From positions 2,790,001 through 2,854,000 of the forward strand of contig JAEOAD010000005.1 in the NCBI GenBank assembly GCA_036365145.1: 64,000 nt of DNA. Direction: 5' to 3'. Under the pieces are notes generated by a model. The model did not search any database. It had not been told where the DNA came from and saw nothing but the letters and a program-made list of their open reading frames with translations. Source of the stretch: Orientallactaga sibirica (taxonomy: Eukaryota; Chordata; Mammalia; Rodentia; Dipodidae). Below are positions 35,814 to 46,990 of this stretch, in pieces; within the stretch, counting starts at the first letter, position 1, and every line of letters begins with the position of its first letter. Position numbers and translations under genes: made by a program.

Positions 35814-36797
35814 TACTGAAACCGATAAAAACAGTTGATAAAATAGCTGATAAAAGCCTCAAAGGTCAGAAAAAGAAAAGTTAAACAATTCTGCATTTTA
35901 CCCCAATACATAAATCCTTGCCAATTAAAGAGAGACTCATAATTGCAACAGTATCGCCACAGCCTAAGCAAGTTGTTAGCGAGGCAGAATCTCAGGCCCC
36001 ACCTCGAACAACTCAGCTGGAATGTGTATCTAACAAGATCCATGGATGCCTATGCTCACTGAAATCCAGGAGTCTAAAACACGAATGAGGAAGACATTGA
36101 ACTCTTCTTGGTCTCATTTCTGACAAGTTTTACTTAGCGGTCATGGCTGTGTACCAGCTGAACCCTAATCACTGATTACCAGTAGGTTTCCCTCTAACTG
36201 TATGTATTCGTGAATGGCATTAAAATTATGTAACAAACAAAGTAACAAAAAACAAAACACGCTCACATTTAATGTGCATTTGAGTAGAAAATCCTTTTAG
36301 CTTTCACCATCACATCTTGAAAGAGAACCAACAGCAGGGTCTCCACATGACTGGACAGGAAGGAAACCTTGATAACATGGCTCTGTGCCAAGAAATGTGA
36401 ACTTTATGGTAATCAGGCCTTGCACAGTGGAAGTCCTGTGGCATTTCACATTGTCTAGCAGAGAGGAGACTGGATTTACTCTTTAAAGGAATCATTACTC
36501 TCAGCATTGCCGTCATGTTCTCTTAGGAAGTGCTGAAGGTCATTTCATTTTATGAAGGAAAAAAAAATCCAGCATGTAATGACTTGCAGGCACACCAGTC
36601 TATTTGGTTTCTATCTGTAGCAGTTAAAGATCAAAACCACAGTTTCAACCTGGGGTGAGTCGGGGAGTTAGAATCCATCATCTGGAGGCAGGCTTTGGTG
36701 AAAGAGGGAGATGGTGGGTTCCCACACTGACGGTTTGGTTATGTAAGGAACAGTGTGTCCAAACTCAGTGAGTGAGGAGCCACCATAAGTCTCTTCG
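35814..36797. other. Unique sequence
   Basis: Nothing recognised; short antisense frames only. Confidence 0.45.
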
Positions 36798-36812
36798 ATC
36801 ACAAATTGAAAG

Positions 36813-37032
36813 ATTTTTAAATTTTTTTATTTATTTATTTACTTATTTATTTATCAGAGACAGAGAAAGGGGGTGAGAGAGAGAGAATGGGTGTGCCAGG
36901 CCTCTAGTTACTTCAAACAAAATCCAGGTACATGCACTACCATGTGCATCTGGCTTATGTGGGACCTGGAGAATCGAATTGGGGTTCTTAGGCTTCACAG
37001 GAAAGCACCTGCTAAGCCATCTCTCCAGCTAT
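36813..37032 (-). mobile_element. B2-type SINE, antisense
   Basis: Tail 'ttatttatttatttacttat', 'atgggtgtgccaggcctcta', 'catctggcttatgtgggacc', 'taagccatctctccag'. A short direct repeat gatcacaaa lies at 36798-36806 and 37033-37041. The (AAAAC)n at about 37038-37065 lies just outside. Confidence 0.9.
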
Positions 37033-37243
37033 GATCACAAAAACAAAACAAAACAAAACAAAAAAACTTTCCATCCCATTCAATTTCCCCCAATTTGGGG
37101 AGTGACAGGCCCCATTTCTAGATATATAGTGAAAACATGTGTGTTGTTCCAAATAATTATTTTATATTTTGATTCATCCTGACTATTAATTTACCCTCCA
37201 TGGGTCAAGCCCCAGACTTGAGGCTGGAGTACTAGGAATACAC

Positions 37244-37425
37244 TAGGGCTGTAGCGGAGCTGTCTAACATTTGGCTAGCATTTACAGGCGCCTAGGTTTA
37301 ATCTCTATCACTACAAAAACATAGTATCTCAAACTACAGTCAGATATGGTGGTGCATGCCTATAATCCCAGCACTTTCTACCCTGGAGCTAGCCTGGACC
37401 ACAGGGCAGGACCCGGACTTGGCAA
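37244..37425 (+). mobile_element. ID+B1 composite (B4-like) SINE, sense
   Basis: ID-like head 'gggctgtagcggagctgtct' and 'aggtttaatctctatcacta', A-rich link, then a B1 part 'atatggtggtgcatgcctat' and 'aatcccagcacttt', which is truncated. Confidence 0.7.
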
Positions 37426-38880
37426 CACTCGCTTGCGTTTGGCATACTGAGGTCACACGGTCTCTATCCTCACTGGGTGCCTTTGCACAGTCTTCTTAGG
37501 TATGACAAACCGCTTGAAGATCCCGAATGCTCAGCTCTGCACTTCAGGTGATCACGGCGCTGGTGAGCTACAGACCTGTGACTCTGAGTGCCCTAGTATA
37601 TTATCAAAGAGTTTTCTCTTTTGAAGTCAGCTCGGGCTCATTAGACTTAACCCACTCTGTACGCAGCTGAGCACGGTTCTTATTGTGGGGTTCCGGCACC
37701 TTCACTCGTTCAAGCCCAAGTTCAGAAGCACACTGGACCTAGCTCACTGGTCATTCCCACCACCTGTGGCTCCAAAGGTGCAAGCCTGCCGCTCAGGCCC
37801 GTGTTGGGGAGAAGAAAGCACTGGGTTTAATCCTCAACAAAGGGACCACATCGACATGACTGATTCTGTCCCCAACTCTCTAAATTCTGCTCTTAGCTCT
37901 GCTTCTCTGTTGCCTGTCCCTTAGAGTGTTGCTGGGGTGACTTTCCTAAATGTCCTTCATGAGAGATATTTAAGTGGCAAAAATTCTGCTATTAGTTTTC
38001 CAGAGTGTAAAATAAAAAGTAAACCAAGTGTCTTCAAGCCTTGGCTGCTCTGAATTGGCCAGCATGCATTCCGAGACCTCTTTGCTCTCTGCACACTAGG
38101 AGTTGCCTGCCTCGCTTATCATGTGCTTCTGTTAATAGTACGCTGATTACACTTTGATTACATTGACTGACACACTACTCGTTCTTCAAGTTTCAATTTT
38201 GCTTACACAAAGTATGTCTCCTGGTCTTCCTTTACCATCTCTGGGTGACCCATAACCGCTGCTTGGTGGAATTCGTAAGAGGAGTGATGGTGTCATTGAA
38301 ATCGGTCTACAAGAAATGCCTCTCTCTGCTCCAGGTCAGCTTCCTGGAGGCACATCTGATGAGAACCAGTGAGACAAGATGGCAGGAGGCGGGCGGAGAA
38401 ATGCTGGCTTGTTAATTGCCTTGGCTTTGGGCAAAGTCAGCAGGGAGAAGACCCAGGTCCCAGAACCACAGTTCTTTCAAGTACACTGGCGTAAGTTAGT
38501 TTTTCGTATAAATCCTAAATATTCCCTTTTCTCCATTCTCCTGGAGTCAGTGTAGACTCACACACTGCTAACCAGGACCATCTCATCTTCAGTGCTGTTT
38601 CTCCATGATGGTGTTCATCCGCATAGGGCTATCACTGCAGGCATCCAGGTGTGGGGACAGGGCACATGGGCTGTTTGTTGAACAGTTTCTCGAAGGAATT
38701 AGGGATCTGAACTCTTATCTAAAACCATGCCTGTTCCACAAACCTAACCCAACCCATAATAAAACGATGCCATCCTGGATAACTAGGACTCTGACTGTTA
38801 GCCCCAAATCCCTCAAGATCTTCCACATCTAATCCAGAGATAGATGGATGGAAAAAGACCTGAAAATGTATTTCATGTTC
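37426..38880. other. Unique sequence, no gene seen
   Basis: Frames of 79 and 75 codons without motifs. Confidence 0.45.
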
Positions 38881-38936
38881 TCAAAATTCTATCTTCAATG
38901 CCTCTTATTCAAAATTCTATCTTCACTGCCTCTTGT
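38881..38936. repeat. 28-bp direct tandem duplication
   Basis: Two adjacent copies opening tcaaaattctatcttca differ at a few positions (Aatgcc versus Ctgcc, ttat versus ttgt). Confidence 0.9.
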
Positions 38937-38962
38937 TCAATACTTCTGCATTGCACCATTTC

Positions 38963-39185
38963 TTTTTTTTTTTTTTTTTTTTTTTTGAGAGAGAGAGAAT
39001 GGGTGCACCAGGGCCTCTCAGCCACCATGAATGAACTCCAGATGCATGTGCCCCCTGTGGGCAAGTGTGGAATTGTGCCCTTATGTCACTTTTTGCATCT
39101 GGCTAAATGTGGGACCTGGAGATTGGAACTGGCGTTCTTAGGCTTGGCAGGTAGGCACCTTAACTTCCAAGCCACCTCTCCAGCC
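38963..39185 (-). mobile_element. B2-type SINE, antisense, long form, with target-site duplication
   Basis: T tract of about 25, short (GA)n, 'gggtgcaccagggcctctca', the long-form middle 'cctgtgggcaagtgtggaat' and 'gtgcccttatgtcact', 'catctggctaaatgtggg', 'caagccacctctccagcc'. Direct repeat caccatttc at 38954-38962 and 39186-39194. Confidence 0.92.
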
Positions 39186-39227
39186 CACCATTTCACTTTT
39201 AAAATTATAACTTTCATTAGAGTTGTT

Positions 39228-39357
39228 TGGCTGCTTGTTTGCTTTTTAGTCAGGCTCTCATGAAGCTCAGGCTGCCCTTGAACTCACTATGTAGCCAAGG
39301 ATGGCTTTGAATTATGACAAGTTCTAACATTATAGGCATGTGCCACCATGCCCAGTT
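39228..39357 (-). mobile_element. B1 SINE, antisense, old
   Basis: 'gtcaggctctcatgaagctc', 'ggctgcccttgaactcacta', 'tgtagccaaggatggc', 'aggcatgtgccaccatgccc'. Diverged. Confidence 0.75.
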
Positions 39358-40962
39358 ACTATTAACATAAGCAAAAACATGCAATTGAAGACCTCTCAGT
39401 ACTGCTAATTTTATATTTGATTTTCTAGTTAATTAGTTCTACAGTAGCTAAAACATATCTTAAAATATGCTTTAATTGACTGTTACTTGAGTCATTCATT
39501 TAATAGGCATTTGTAGATCCATGGTATATATTACACAAGGTCCAGAAACACATAGATCAATACTCTGAAATCCATGGTGATGTATGTCCAAGTACTGAAC
39601 ATTAAAGAGAGGTGTGCTTATATGTGCACTTGTTTGAAGTAAACACTGCTATTTAGTTTTAAGTGAAAGATGATCAAGATTCTAAGGACCAGCATGAGAA
39701 TTATATACTTCATTTAGGAACGAAGTGACTTGTGTTCTGCTCCTGGCTACAGGCTGTAGTCACACCATGAATTCTGAATTACTAATATATTGAAGAGGAC
39801 AGATATTACAAAAATATTTAAAAATCACTTTCTCTGTATGTAATTATACAACACAGTTCTTGGATAATCAGCTGTCAAGCTTATTTTATTATATCCTTTA
39901 AAGCTGCAAACATTTAAAATTTTTCTTGTCTTTAAATGCCATGGCATGACCTCAAAAGGCAATTATGCGTGATGGCGCACAGCCCGTTATACACACTGAC
40001 TGGCGGTGCAGGCATGTGCACAGGGAACACAAGAGTCTCTGAAATATCCATGTGATCAGGCGCCCATGTTCTTCCACCTGAGAACATGTATGAGCAGACA
40101 CATCTTGCAAGATCACATGCAGTGGTTTCTAGGACACATATTCAAGTACTTTTTGATGTGCAATAATAAAAACAACATGTTCTCATATCTGCTTAATGTA
40201 ATTTGAGCATGAAACATAATCATGAAAGTTTCCCGAAAAGCAAGGAAAACAAACTAACCAGAGGCCTGTCCCCAGTGGTTCATACAAAACATTTATAGGA
40301 CCCTTTTCTCTGCTGAGGCACTGGCTCACTGTACTCAGAGTGTATTTTCCCAGCACAGAGAACAGTGCAGTGCTTCTCCTCAAATATGAGTCCATTCATT
40401 CTCCTCATATAGTAAAAGTGACACCAGAAGGTTAATGATGTGAAACTCTACAGACAAAATGAAGCTACCATCCTCTTTCTGCAGACAAGACTGTCGTAAT
40501 GCAGAATGAAAAACTAGGAAGAGAGGAATAATGTCTCAGGTGGAAATAAATTCAGTTTATGATGTATTTTAGCCAGTGTGGCCTCTGCTTTATTAGATAA
40601 TATGCACAAGTGCATACAGTTATTTATTTTATGGCCAAAAGAATTTAAGAGGTTATAATTGAGGAAAAATGTGGTTAGCTCACACCTTATTCCATATTAT
40701 AAAATATATTTGATTTTGGTAGTCATTGGCATAAAACCAATTATATGACTTTTACATTACAATGCGGTTAATTTAATGAACATAGTACCGCATTGGAATT
40801 TTAAGTAACAGCCATGTGTGAAGGTCAGAAAAAATGCACATGTTATGCACATGAAAAAAATCTAAATATTTAAAGGTACAACTTTCTCTTTAAAAGATCT
40901 AAAGTAATTATAGAATCTATAAAAATCCTAAAATTTAATCATTTCATAGTTAAGAGAAAGCC
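39358..40962. other. AT-rich unique sequence
   Basis: No recognised element over about 1.6 kb; frames of 66 and 70 codons only. Confidence 0.45.
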
Positions 40963-40981
40963 TGTGTGTGTGTGTGTATGT

Positions 40982-41019
<38 letters not shown>
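40963..41019. repeat. (GT)n microsatellite abutting an antisense B1
   Basis: GT units with two AT interruptions, joined directly to the T-rich end of the next B1. Confidence 0.95.
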
Positions 41020-41022
<3 letters not shown>

Positions 41023-41160
41023 TCAAGGTAGGGTCTCACTCTAGCTCAGGCTGACCTGGAATTCACTATGTAGTCTCAGGGTGGCCTTGAACTCATGGCG
41101 ATCCTCCTACCTCTGCCTCCCGAGTGCTGGCATTAAAGGCGTGCACCACCATGACCGGCT
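41020..41160 (-). mobile_element. B1 SINE, antisense
   Basis: 'caaggtagggtctcactcta', 'gctcaggctgacctggaatt', 'cactatgtagtctcagggtg', 'cattaaaggcgtgcaccacc', end 'atgaccggct'. Close to the sequence of the sense copies here. Confidence 0.94.
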
Positions 41161-41184
41161 CTGTCAATATTTTTGGTCAGTTGA

Positions 41185-41830
41185 TCCTAACTCTAAAATC
41201 AAAGCACTCCCAATGCTTACACTCAATATGACAAAATAAATTCTGGCCAATGCAATTAGGCATGAAAAAGAAATCAATGGTATCCAGATAGAAGTGCAAG
41301 AAAGAAGACACATGTAATATGATCTTGCTTATAAGGAGTACTGTGTATACATGAAACAAATTTTTACAGCTGATTATCAAGTTCAACAAGGTTACAGGGT
41401 CCAGTATTGGTATACAAAACTGTAACTTTAATTTCTACATAGTAGAAATGGAAAACTCAAAATGGACACAATGTTATTTATATAAACATAAAATATGTAT
41501 AAATAAATTAACCAAAACAATTGCAAAATATGTACCATGAAAATGAAAAATATGTTTAAAATTTTTTCAAAGAGATCTAAGAAAATATAAATACCTGCAA
41601 TGTTCATAGACTGGAAAACTTAGATATGTTAAGATGGCAATATATGTTAAATAAACCTACAGATATCAGAATTCCTATAAAAATCTCATTTTTTCTCTAA
41701 TTTTTCAGAAACGGACAGGCTGATCCTAAAATGTATATGAAAACATGAGGAAGGAGAGTAGCCACTCGGTCTTGACAAGGAAGACTAAACACAGGAACTC
41801 ACATTTCCAAAGTTCAAAGCTCAGTGGTAA
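41185..41830 (+). pseudogene. L1 ORF2 relic, C-terminal part of the reverse transcriptase region
   Basis: The DNA follows mammalian L1 ORF2 in order: 'gccaatgcaattaggcatga' and 'aaagaaatcaatggtatcca' (about 41247-41286), 'gattatcaagttcaacaagg' and 'ttacagggtccagtattggt' (about 41373-41412), 'gttcatagactggaaaac' and 'gttaagatggcaatatat' (about 41602-41646), then 'gctgatcctaaaatgtat' (about 41720) and 'cttgacaaggaagac' (about 41772). Stops and frameshifts prevent translation; an inactive, ancient copy. It is a retrotransposon remnant, not a host gene. Confidence 0.7.
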
Positions 41831-42329
41831 GGTCTGTGATGTTACCACTGCCTATGATGAGTTTTGTATTATGTATGTGCAAGTGTGTGATAGTGATTGC
41901 TTTCCAATATCAAAGAAATCCAACCATTCTGGGTTTCAGGAAGTTATGGCTTCTGAACTAGCAATACTTGACCATTTATTACCAGTAAGTTCTCTGTGAG
42001 AGATCACAAGGGACATACTGCCAAGAAATGAGAACAAAACACTTGTGAATCATGAAATTATCTTGATTTTATCTTTAAATTATCCTTAAATTACTAGCTT
42101 AATTCTATCTTACCTAATTTTACATCTACTTTTGATATACCTAAGACTTATTCTTGTAAATTAGTGTTAGAAGAAACATAAATGGCAAGCTTTAATTATC
42201 TATCCCTACCTAAGCCATTAATTGCAGACAGAATTAAAGTAGTTCATAAAATGTTCAAATTCTTCTCTACATGACAGGGTATCTCTAGATAAGTAATCAT
42301 GATACTTGAGTAAAATGTAAAAGCTTTTG
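41831..42329. other. Unique AT-rich sequence
   Basis: Nothing recognised between two L1 relics. Confidence 0.4.
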
Positions 42330-42566
42330 AGTTAAAATTGACAAAGAATATATATCATTGTGTTTGATATTCACGTATATTGTGAAATGATCATCTAGCC
42401 CAAGCAATTAAAATATCCTCACATAGTTATTATTTTCATTTTTCTTTTTTTGTGATGAAAACACTTGAGATCTACTTTCTTAACAGATAAACATTTGAGA
42501 CCCATGCTCTTAACAAGTTTGAAGTCAACAATATGAGATTACTAATTATGGTCTTCATACTATTAT
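42330..42566 (-). mobile_element. Old L1 3' UTR segment, antisense
   Basis: 'tatattgtgaaatgatcatc', 'aagcaattaaaatatcctca', 'catagttattattttca', 'tgatgaaaacacttgagatc' and 'tactttcttaacaga' are the reverse complement of the mammal-wide L1M 3' UTR order. Part of a broken element with the next feature. Confidence 0.65.
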
Positions 42567-42576
42567 GAATTCCCAG

Positions 42577-42770
42577 ACATACAGGAAGAAATAAACAATT
42601 TGTATTTGTAATCTAAAATAGTTAAACTCCCAGAAGGAGATTAAAATATTGGGGGTCAGGGGCTAGGGCTAGGAGGAAGGAATCATGGGGTGATAATCAC
42701 TGGAGTACAAAGACGCAGCTGCAGGATGTTGGGAGGACGAGGACGTATTAGTTCAGGAGACCTTACTGTC
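42577..42770 (+). mobile_element. Old L1 segment, sense, inverted relative to its 3' part
   Basis: 'aatttgtatttgtaatctaa', 'aaactcccagaaggagatta', 'gggggtcaggggctagggct', 'ggagtacaaagacgcagctg' and 'caggatg' keep the sense order of the L1M segment that normally lies just upstream of the preceding feature. Confidence 0.55.
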
Positions 42771-43365
42771 CTTAGGAGCCGTTCAGATGCAGTGGGGCCA
42801 GCAAGCACGCACTCACAGTAGTTCAGCCTGACTTTGCCATTACTTCCCAACAGGAACCATTCACAGACTTTTGAAAAAAGCTTCCACTACTTCAAGTACT
42901 ATTCACCCACTTTAAATGACCTTGGTTCCGTATCTTTGACATTTACGTTTCAACGTCGTCAAAGACTTCCACGTTAGCACGTGGCACGGCTACTCGACTT
43001 GACCTCCTAGCAGCCTCTTCCTGGAGCGCTCTGCGCATTGCTACCTCTGGTGGGTTCATTCATCCTGGCCGACTTCTACACATCACAGCACTGAGACCTG
43101 GCACACTGGCATCTCTTCTCTACATCAGCAGGTTCTGAGGCAGCACAGACACGGTTTGGTATTATCTGCGCTCCACTTCCTTCCTTACTCAGTTTCTTCC
43201 CCTTACAATGAGGGAAGCGCAAGGAGGCACAATATACAGGAAGCGCTCAACAGTCATTTACTGTGCCGTTGAATGAATGGCTGGATGGTAGAATGAATGG
43301 AAGGAAGGATGGAGGGAAGAGACACAGTAGGGAATATGTGGGTGCAAATATCAATTCTTTATTTG
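42771..43365. other. Unique sequence
   Basis: A stretch near 43225-43300 ('gaatgaatggctggatgg') may be the end of an old L2/MIR-type repeat. No gene seen. Confidence 0.4.
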
Positions 43366-43555
43366 TAATATTTTATTTATTTACTCATTTATTTATTTGA
43401 GAGAGAGAAAGAAAATGGGCATGCCAGGGCCTCTAAGCAGTCCAGACTCTTGCTCCACTTTGTGTATCTGGCTTACATGGATCCTGGGGAATTGAACCTG
43501 GGTCCTTTGGCTTTGCAGGCAAGCGCCTTAACCACTAAGCCATCTTCCCAGCCCC
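43366..43555 (-). mobile_element. B2-type SINE, antisense
   Basis: Tail 'catttatttatttgagagag', 'aatgggcatgccagggcctc', 'ggcttacatggatcctgggg', 'gcaggcaagcgccttaacca', 'atcttcccagcccc'. A short internal deletion follows 'cctctaagcagtc'. Confidence 0.92.
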
Positions 43556-43715
43556 AGTCCTTTAGTTCTAAGAAATATTTACTTGATCTGGTAAAGAGTG
43601 AGTATTAAATCATCTCTACCTTAAGGTTCTCTTCTCTGACCTGTCTTAGATCTGCTGAACTCCGGATCCACCGAATTCCATATCCAAGGCTAAATTACAT
43701 CAGAAATGTGTCTCA

Positions 43716-43792
43716 AGTTTGTTTATAGCAATAGTAGGACCTGGAACACCCATATCTCCCTCTCATAAATAAATAAATATTCTAAAAAAAGG
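43716..43792 (+). mobile_element. 3' end of a B2-type SINE, fragment
   Basis: 'cacccatatctccctctcat' followed by 'aaataaataaatattcta' and A-rich sequence has the form of the SINE tail only. Confidence 0.4.
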
Positions 43793-44067
43793 ATACTTGT
43801 TTTTTAAAACAGAAAGAAATATTGACTCTAAGCACCATAATAGCTGCCTAAAGGAATCCTAAGGTTATCTTAGAGAGAAGTAGTAAAGAGATCCATTGCT
43901 GCATGTTCCACGCATAACTCCTCCGGAGGAAAACAAGAGTGATATGCTGGATTTACCTACCCTTTCCCTGAGCAGGAACATCAAATCATATCATGAAGGC
44001 AAGGATTGGGTTTGCGGCATGCCTAAAGTGATTAGATTAATTTTGTCATTACAGGATCTCTGTTTTA

Positions 44068-44098
<31 letters not shown>

Positions 44099-44727
44099 TT
44101 CCTTTCTTTCTCTCTAAAGCCTATCGTTCAGTCCCAGGCCTTTGTTTCATTGTCACAACTTGTCACATTGGGAATCTCTGGGATCGCTGTCCATTCCTCG
44201 AGTCTTACTGATGCTGTTAAGCTTGCTCTCAGCTACTGCTCGCTGCTTTTCACTGCCGTCTTCCATTGCTTCTTCATTGATTATCTTGCTCCTGCCTTCC
44301 CTAGTCACATGGCAGCTTTAAGTTCTCAGTAGTTTTTGTTGGGAAAACATGCAAATTCATTTGCCATCTGCCAGGGCTCAGCACCTAGCAGTTTGTGAGA
44401 AACAGACTAAAATTTCAGGTTAACTGTTTAAGAGGAAGCTGATGATAAATATTCACATTTCACAATGGAGCAGTGTGATTACCTGAACCTAAAGAAACAA
44501 ATGAAAATGAAGTGAACGGTGATATTTGGTTTATCATTTATTTAATGTGAATCCATTGTTTTCCTATATTGAATATTTCCAGTTTTAGGTAGTAGAAAAT
44601 AGAAGGACAATTTAAATTTTCAAGTATTTGTTACCATTAGGAAATATGCTAAATATTTATTACAAAGGGAAATTTGTCCTTTAAGGAAAGTGATACAGTA
44701 AAAGTTTTGTCAAAATTAAATTGACCA
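43793..44727. other. Unique sequence with T-rich tract
   Basis: (TTTTG)n-like tract at about 44063-44100. Frames of 73 and 82 codons cross it. No gene seen. Confidence 0.45.
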
Positions 44728-44825
44728 AGTGAGGCATAATGAAATCTGCCAATGGTCTCAGAACTCAAGAGGCTAAGGCAGGAGCCTGGATTAGCACATG
44801 AAACTCTGCCTCAATAAAACAATAC
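44728..44825 (+). mobile_element. Old B1 relic, sense
   Basis: 'ctcaagaggctaaggcagga' and 'gaaactctgcctcaataaaa' match the core and tail of an old B1 or proto-B1. Confidence 0.45.
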
Positions 44826-45855
44826 AAATTTACCATATATTTCTTAATTTTATATAACATCTCAATTTGCCCTCTCTCCCTAGCAATCAAAATTTCAAAA
44901 TAAAAATATAAAATAATAAAATAATGATAAAAATGATAAAGTAATATTATTCATGTAATAGAGGATTCTTCTACCGCAACTACCCTTGATTGTACTCAGG
45001 CAATTTATCCAATCTAAGCTTGTATTTTCCCTTCATCGTCCTTACAGAGGGATAACCACGGCTGTTACATTGGAGTTGTTCTAAAGTCTAACTTAAATAA
45101 TCCGGGCACCACACTAGGTAAAGGTGGCCCATAATAGGTGTTTACTATGTCTTTGTAACTTCCCCAGTACCACCAACAAATGCACAGTCATTATTGACTA
45201 CTCTTCAAACCAGCCATACATTCATATGCAAACACAGTATCTGGCAGAACTTAGGCATTAGGTAAATGTGTATCAAGTGTTGGCCATACGTTATCCCCTT
45301 GGCTTATCCATGGAAGCAAGATTAAGTTGCATCTCTCTTGGGGACAGACATCCTGCTAGGGCCAGCAGGCCCAAGGCAGCTCACTGAATGAATAATGAAC
45401 AGGCAGTGTTAGACATCCATTAGGAAACAATTAAGAGGGCCAATCTTTCCATTTGGATGCAAGGGATACCAGATGCACTTTCACAAGAATAATGTATAAA
45501 CTGTCCTTTTTGTTGTTGCAGTTGCCTTTTCTTGATAACCGGTTGCATGGTGAAGCCCACTGCTACAGCCTGAAGTGTCTTCCCAGCTTAACAGAGTCTG
45601 CCCAACAGCCCAGTGAAGAGAAACCCGTGGGACACACACGGCAGGTTTAGTGGCAATTAATTCTGTCGTCACAGAATGTAAGAGTTAGAGACACTGCGTG
45701 CTAACTAGAGAGGTAGATGTTAAACAGAATGCAACAGAACACTGTCATAAACAGATTTCTGTGTCTGTGTATGCTGGCAACGAATGTAAATTTTAAATGA
45801 TAGGCATGTGATTGAAGTATAATTCATCATTCAATTTCTGCATTGTGTGTCTTAG
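44826..45855. other. Unique sequence
   Basis: A 65-codon frame at 45453-45650 follows an acceptor-like 'ttttgttgttgcag' at about 45508-45521. No domain or conservation visible. Confidence 0.35.
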
Positions 45856-45952
45856 GAGAAAGAGTTAGACTGGAAGCCTAGCAATCCAGCCAGTAGTCAT
45901 GGCTTTGTGATTTTGGACAGATTTCCTTCAACCGCCCTAAGTTTCCAATAAT
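45856..45952 (+). mobile_element. MIR SINE, sense, 5' part
   Basis: 'gagttagactggaagcctag', 'ggctttgtgattttggacag', 'atttccttcaaccgccctaa' and 'gtttccaataatg' follow the sense MIR core. Confidence 0.55.
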
Positions 45953-46560
45953 GACACATCATCACAATCTGGTGTTTTGTTGGTGTCATTCTCCCACAGC
46001 ATTGCCACAGACGACAATCAACTCTATTATCCCTGTTAGAATGCAACATTCCACCCAGGCCCTATCCACAGGGAGACAATATCCAATCAGCAGTCCCTGC
46101 GAGGAGCTGCACAGCCGCCAGCTCTGTGCCCATGTGAAGGAGACACTGTCGGTGCAAATGCAAGCTGAACACGGTGCCGAGGCGCCTCCCCAGGATTTCC
46201 CATTCACTGCAATTCCAAGCCACTCTTGACAAAGTGCCAGGCAGGGCCACAGTAAGTATCCGTCTTTGTTACTCAGTACTAATTAAATCCTCTCACTCCG
46301 TACTGACAAAGGTGCCATGCTTGGATGGTAAAGGATCAAAGGCATTGTTGGAATGAGAAAAATGTAATATGAAAAATTCCTTCTCTTCAAGCTACATGTA
46401 CATATATTGTTGTACAAAAATGTACACATATTTTCCGTATAAAATGAAGTTTAAGTGGAAAGACTTGATTTCAACATATATTCTATTTTTCTGAAACTAA
46501 GTAGCTATAAAATGTTGTAATAGAACTGTATGGAGGGTTACATGCAATGGGTTAGCTCAT
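45953..46560. other. Unique sequence with a 92-codon open frame
   Basis: The frame at 45951-46229 is followed by a donor-like 'cacagtaagtatc' at about 46248. No domain recognised; an antisense frame of 73 codons overlaps it. Not called. Confidence 0.35.
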
Positions 46561-46616
46561 ACATTAATATGTATGCTATTGAATGTGTACATTAATATGT
46601 ATGCTATTGAATGTGT
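46561..46616. repeat. Perfect 28-bp tandem duplication
   Basis: Two adjacent identical copies opening acattaatatgtatgctatt (46561-46588 and 46589-46616), followed by acattaa. Confidence 0.97.
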
Positions 46617-46775
46617 ACATTAAAAACATCCATAAGCGATTAATATCACCCTTAATGCACACGTGATGATCATGGTGGAAACAATATGCAGCACAATTAC
46701 AAAAGGCAACAAGTAGATATTCTACAAGGTTTATACCAGTTCTAGTGCAAATCTTTCCATAAAATGTCAGTGGAT

Positions 46776-46990
46776 GGGCTGGAGAGATGGCTTAGCGGTT
46801 AAGCGCTTGCCTGTGAAGCCTAAGGACCCTGGTTCAAGGCTCTATTCCCCAGGACCCATGTAAGCTAGAAGCACATGGTCACACGTGTCTGGAGTTTGTT
46901 TGCAGTGGCTAGAGGCCCTTGCATGCCCATTCTCTCTCTCTCTCTCTCTCCCTTTCTCTGTCTCTAATAAGTACATAAATCAATAAATAA
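46776..46990 (+). mobile_element. B2-type SINE, sense
   Basis: 'gggctggagagatggcttag', 'cggttaagcgcttgcctgtg', 'ccccaggacccatgtaagct', 'tctggagtttgtttgcagtg', (TC)n, 'caataaataaa'. A short duplication-like insert (caaggctctattcccc) replaces the usual B-box segment. Confidence 0.93.

Noticed and set aside
38844..39263. 139-codon frame with a polyphenylalanine run
   Set aside because: The phenylalanines are the T tract of an antisense SINE and the rest is SINE sequence.
41185..41830. Active L1 reverse transcriptase
   Set aside because: Similarity to ORF2 is at DNA level only; many stops and frameshifts, and no long frame survives.
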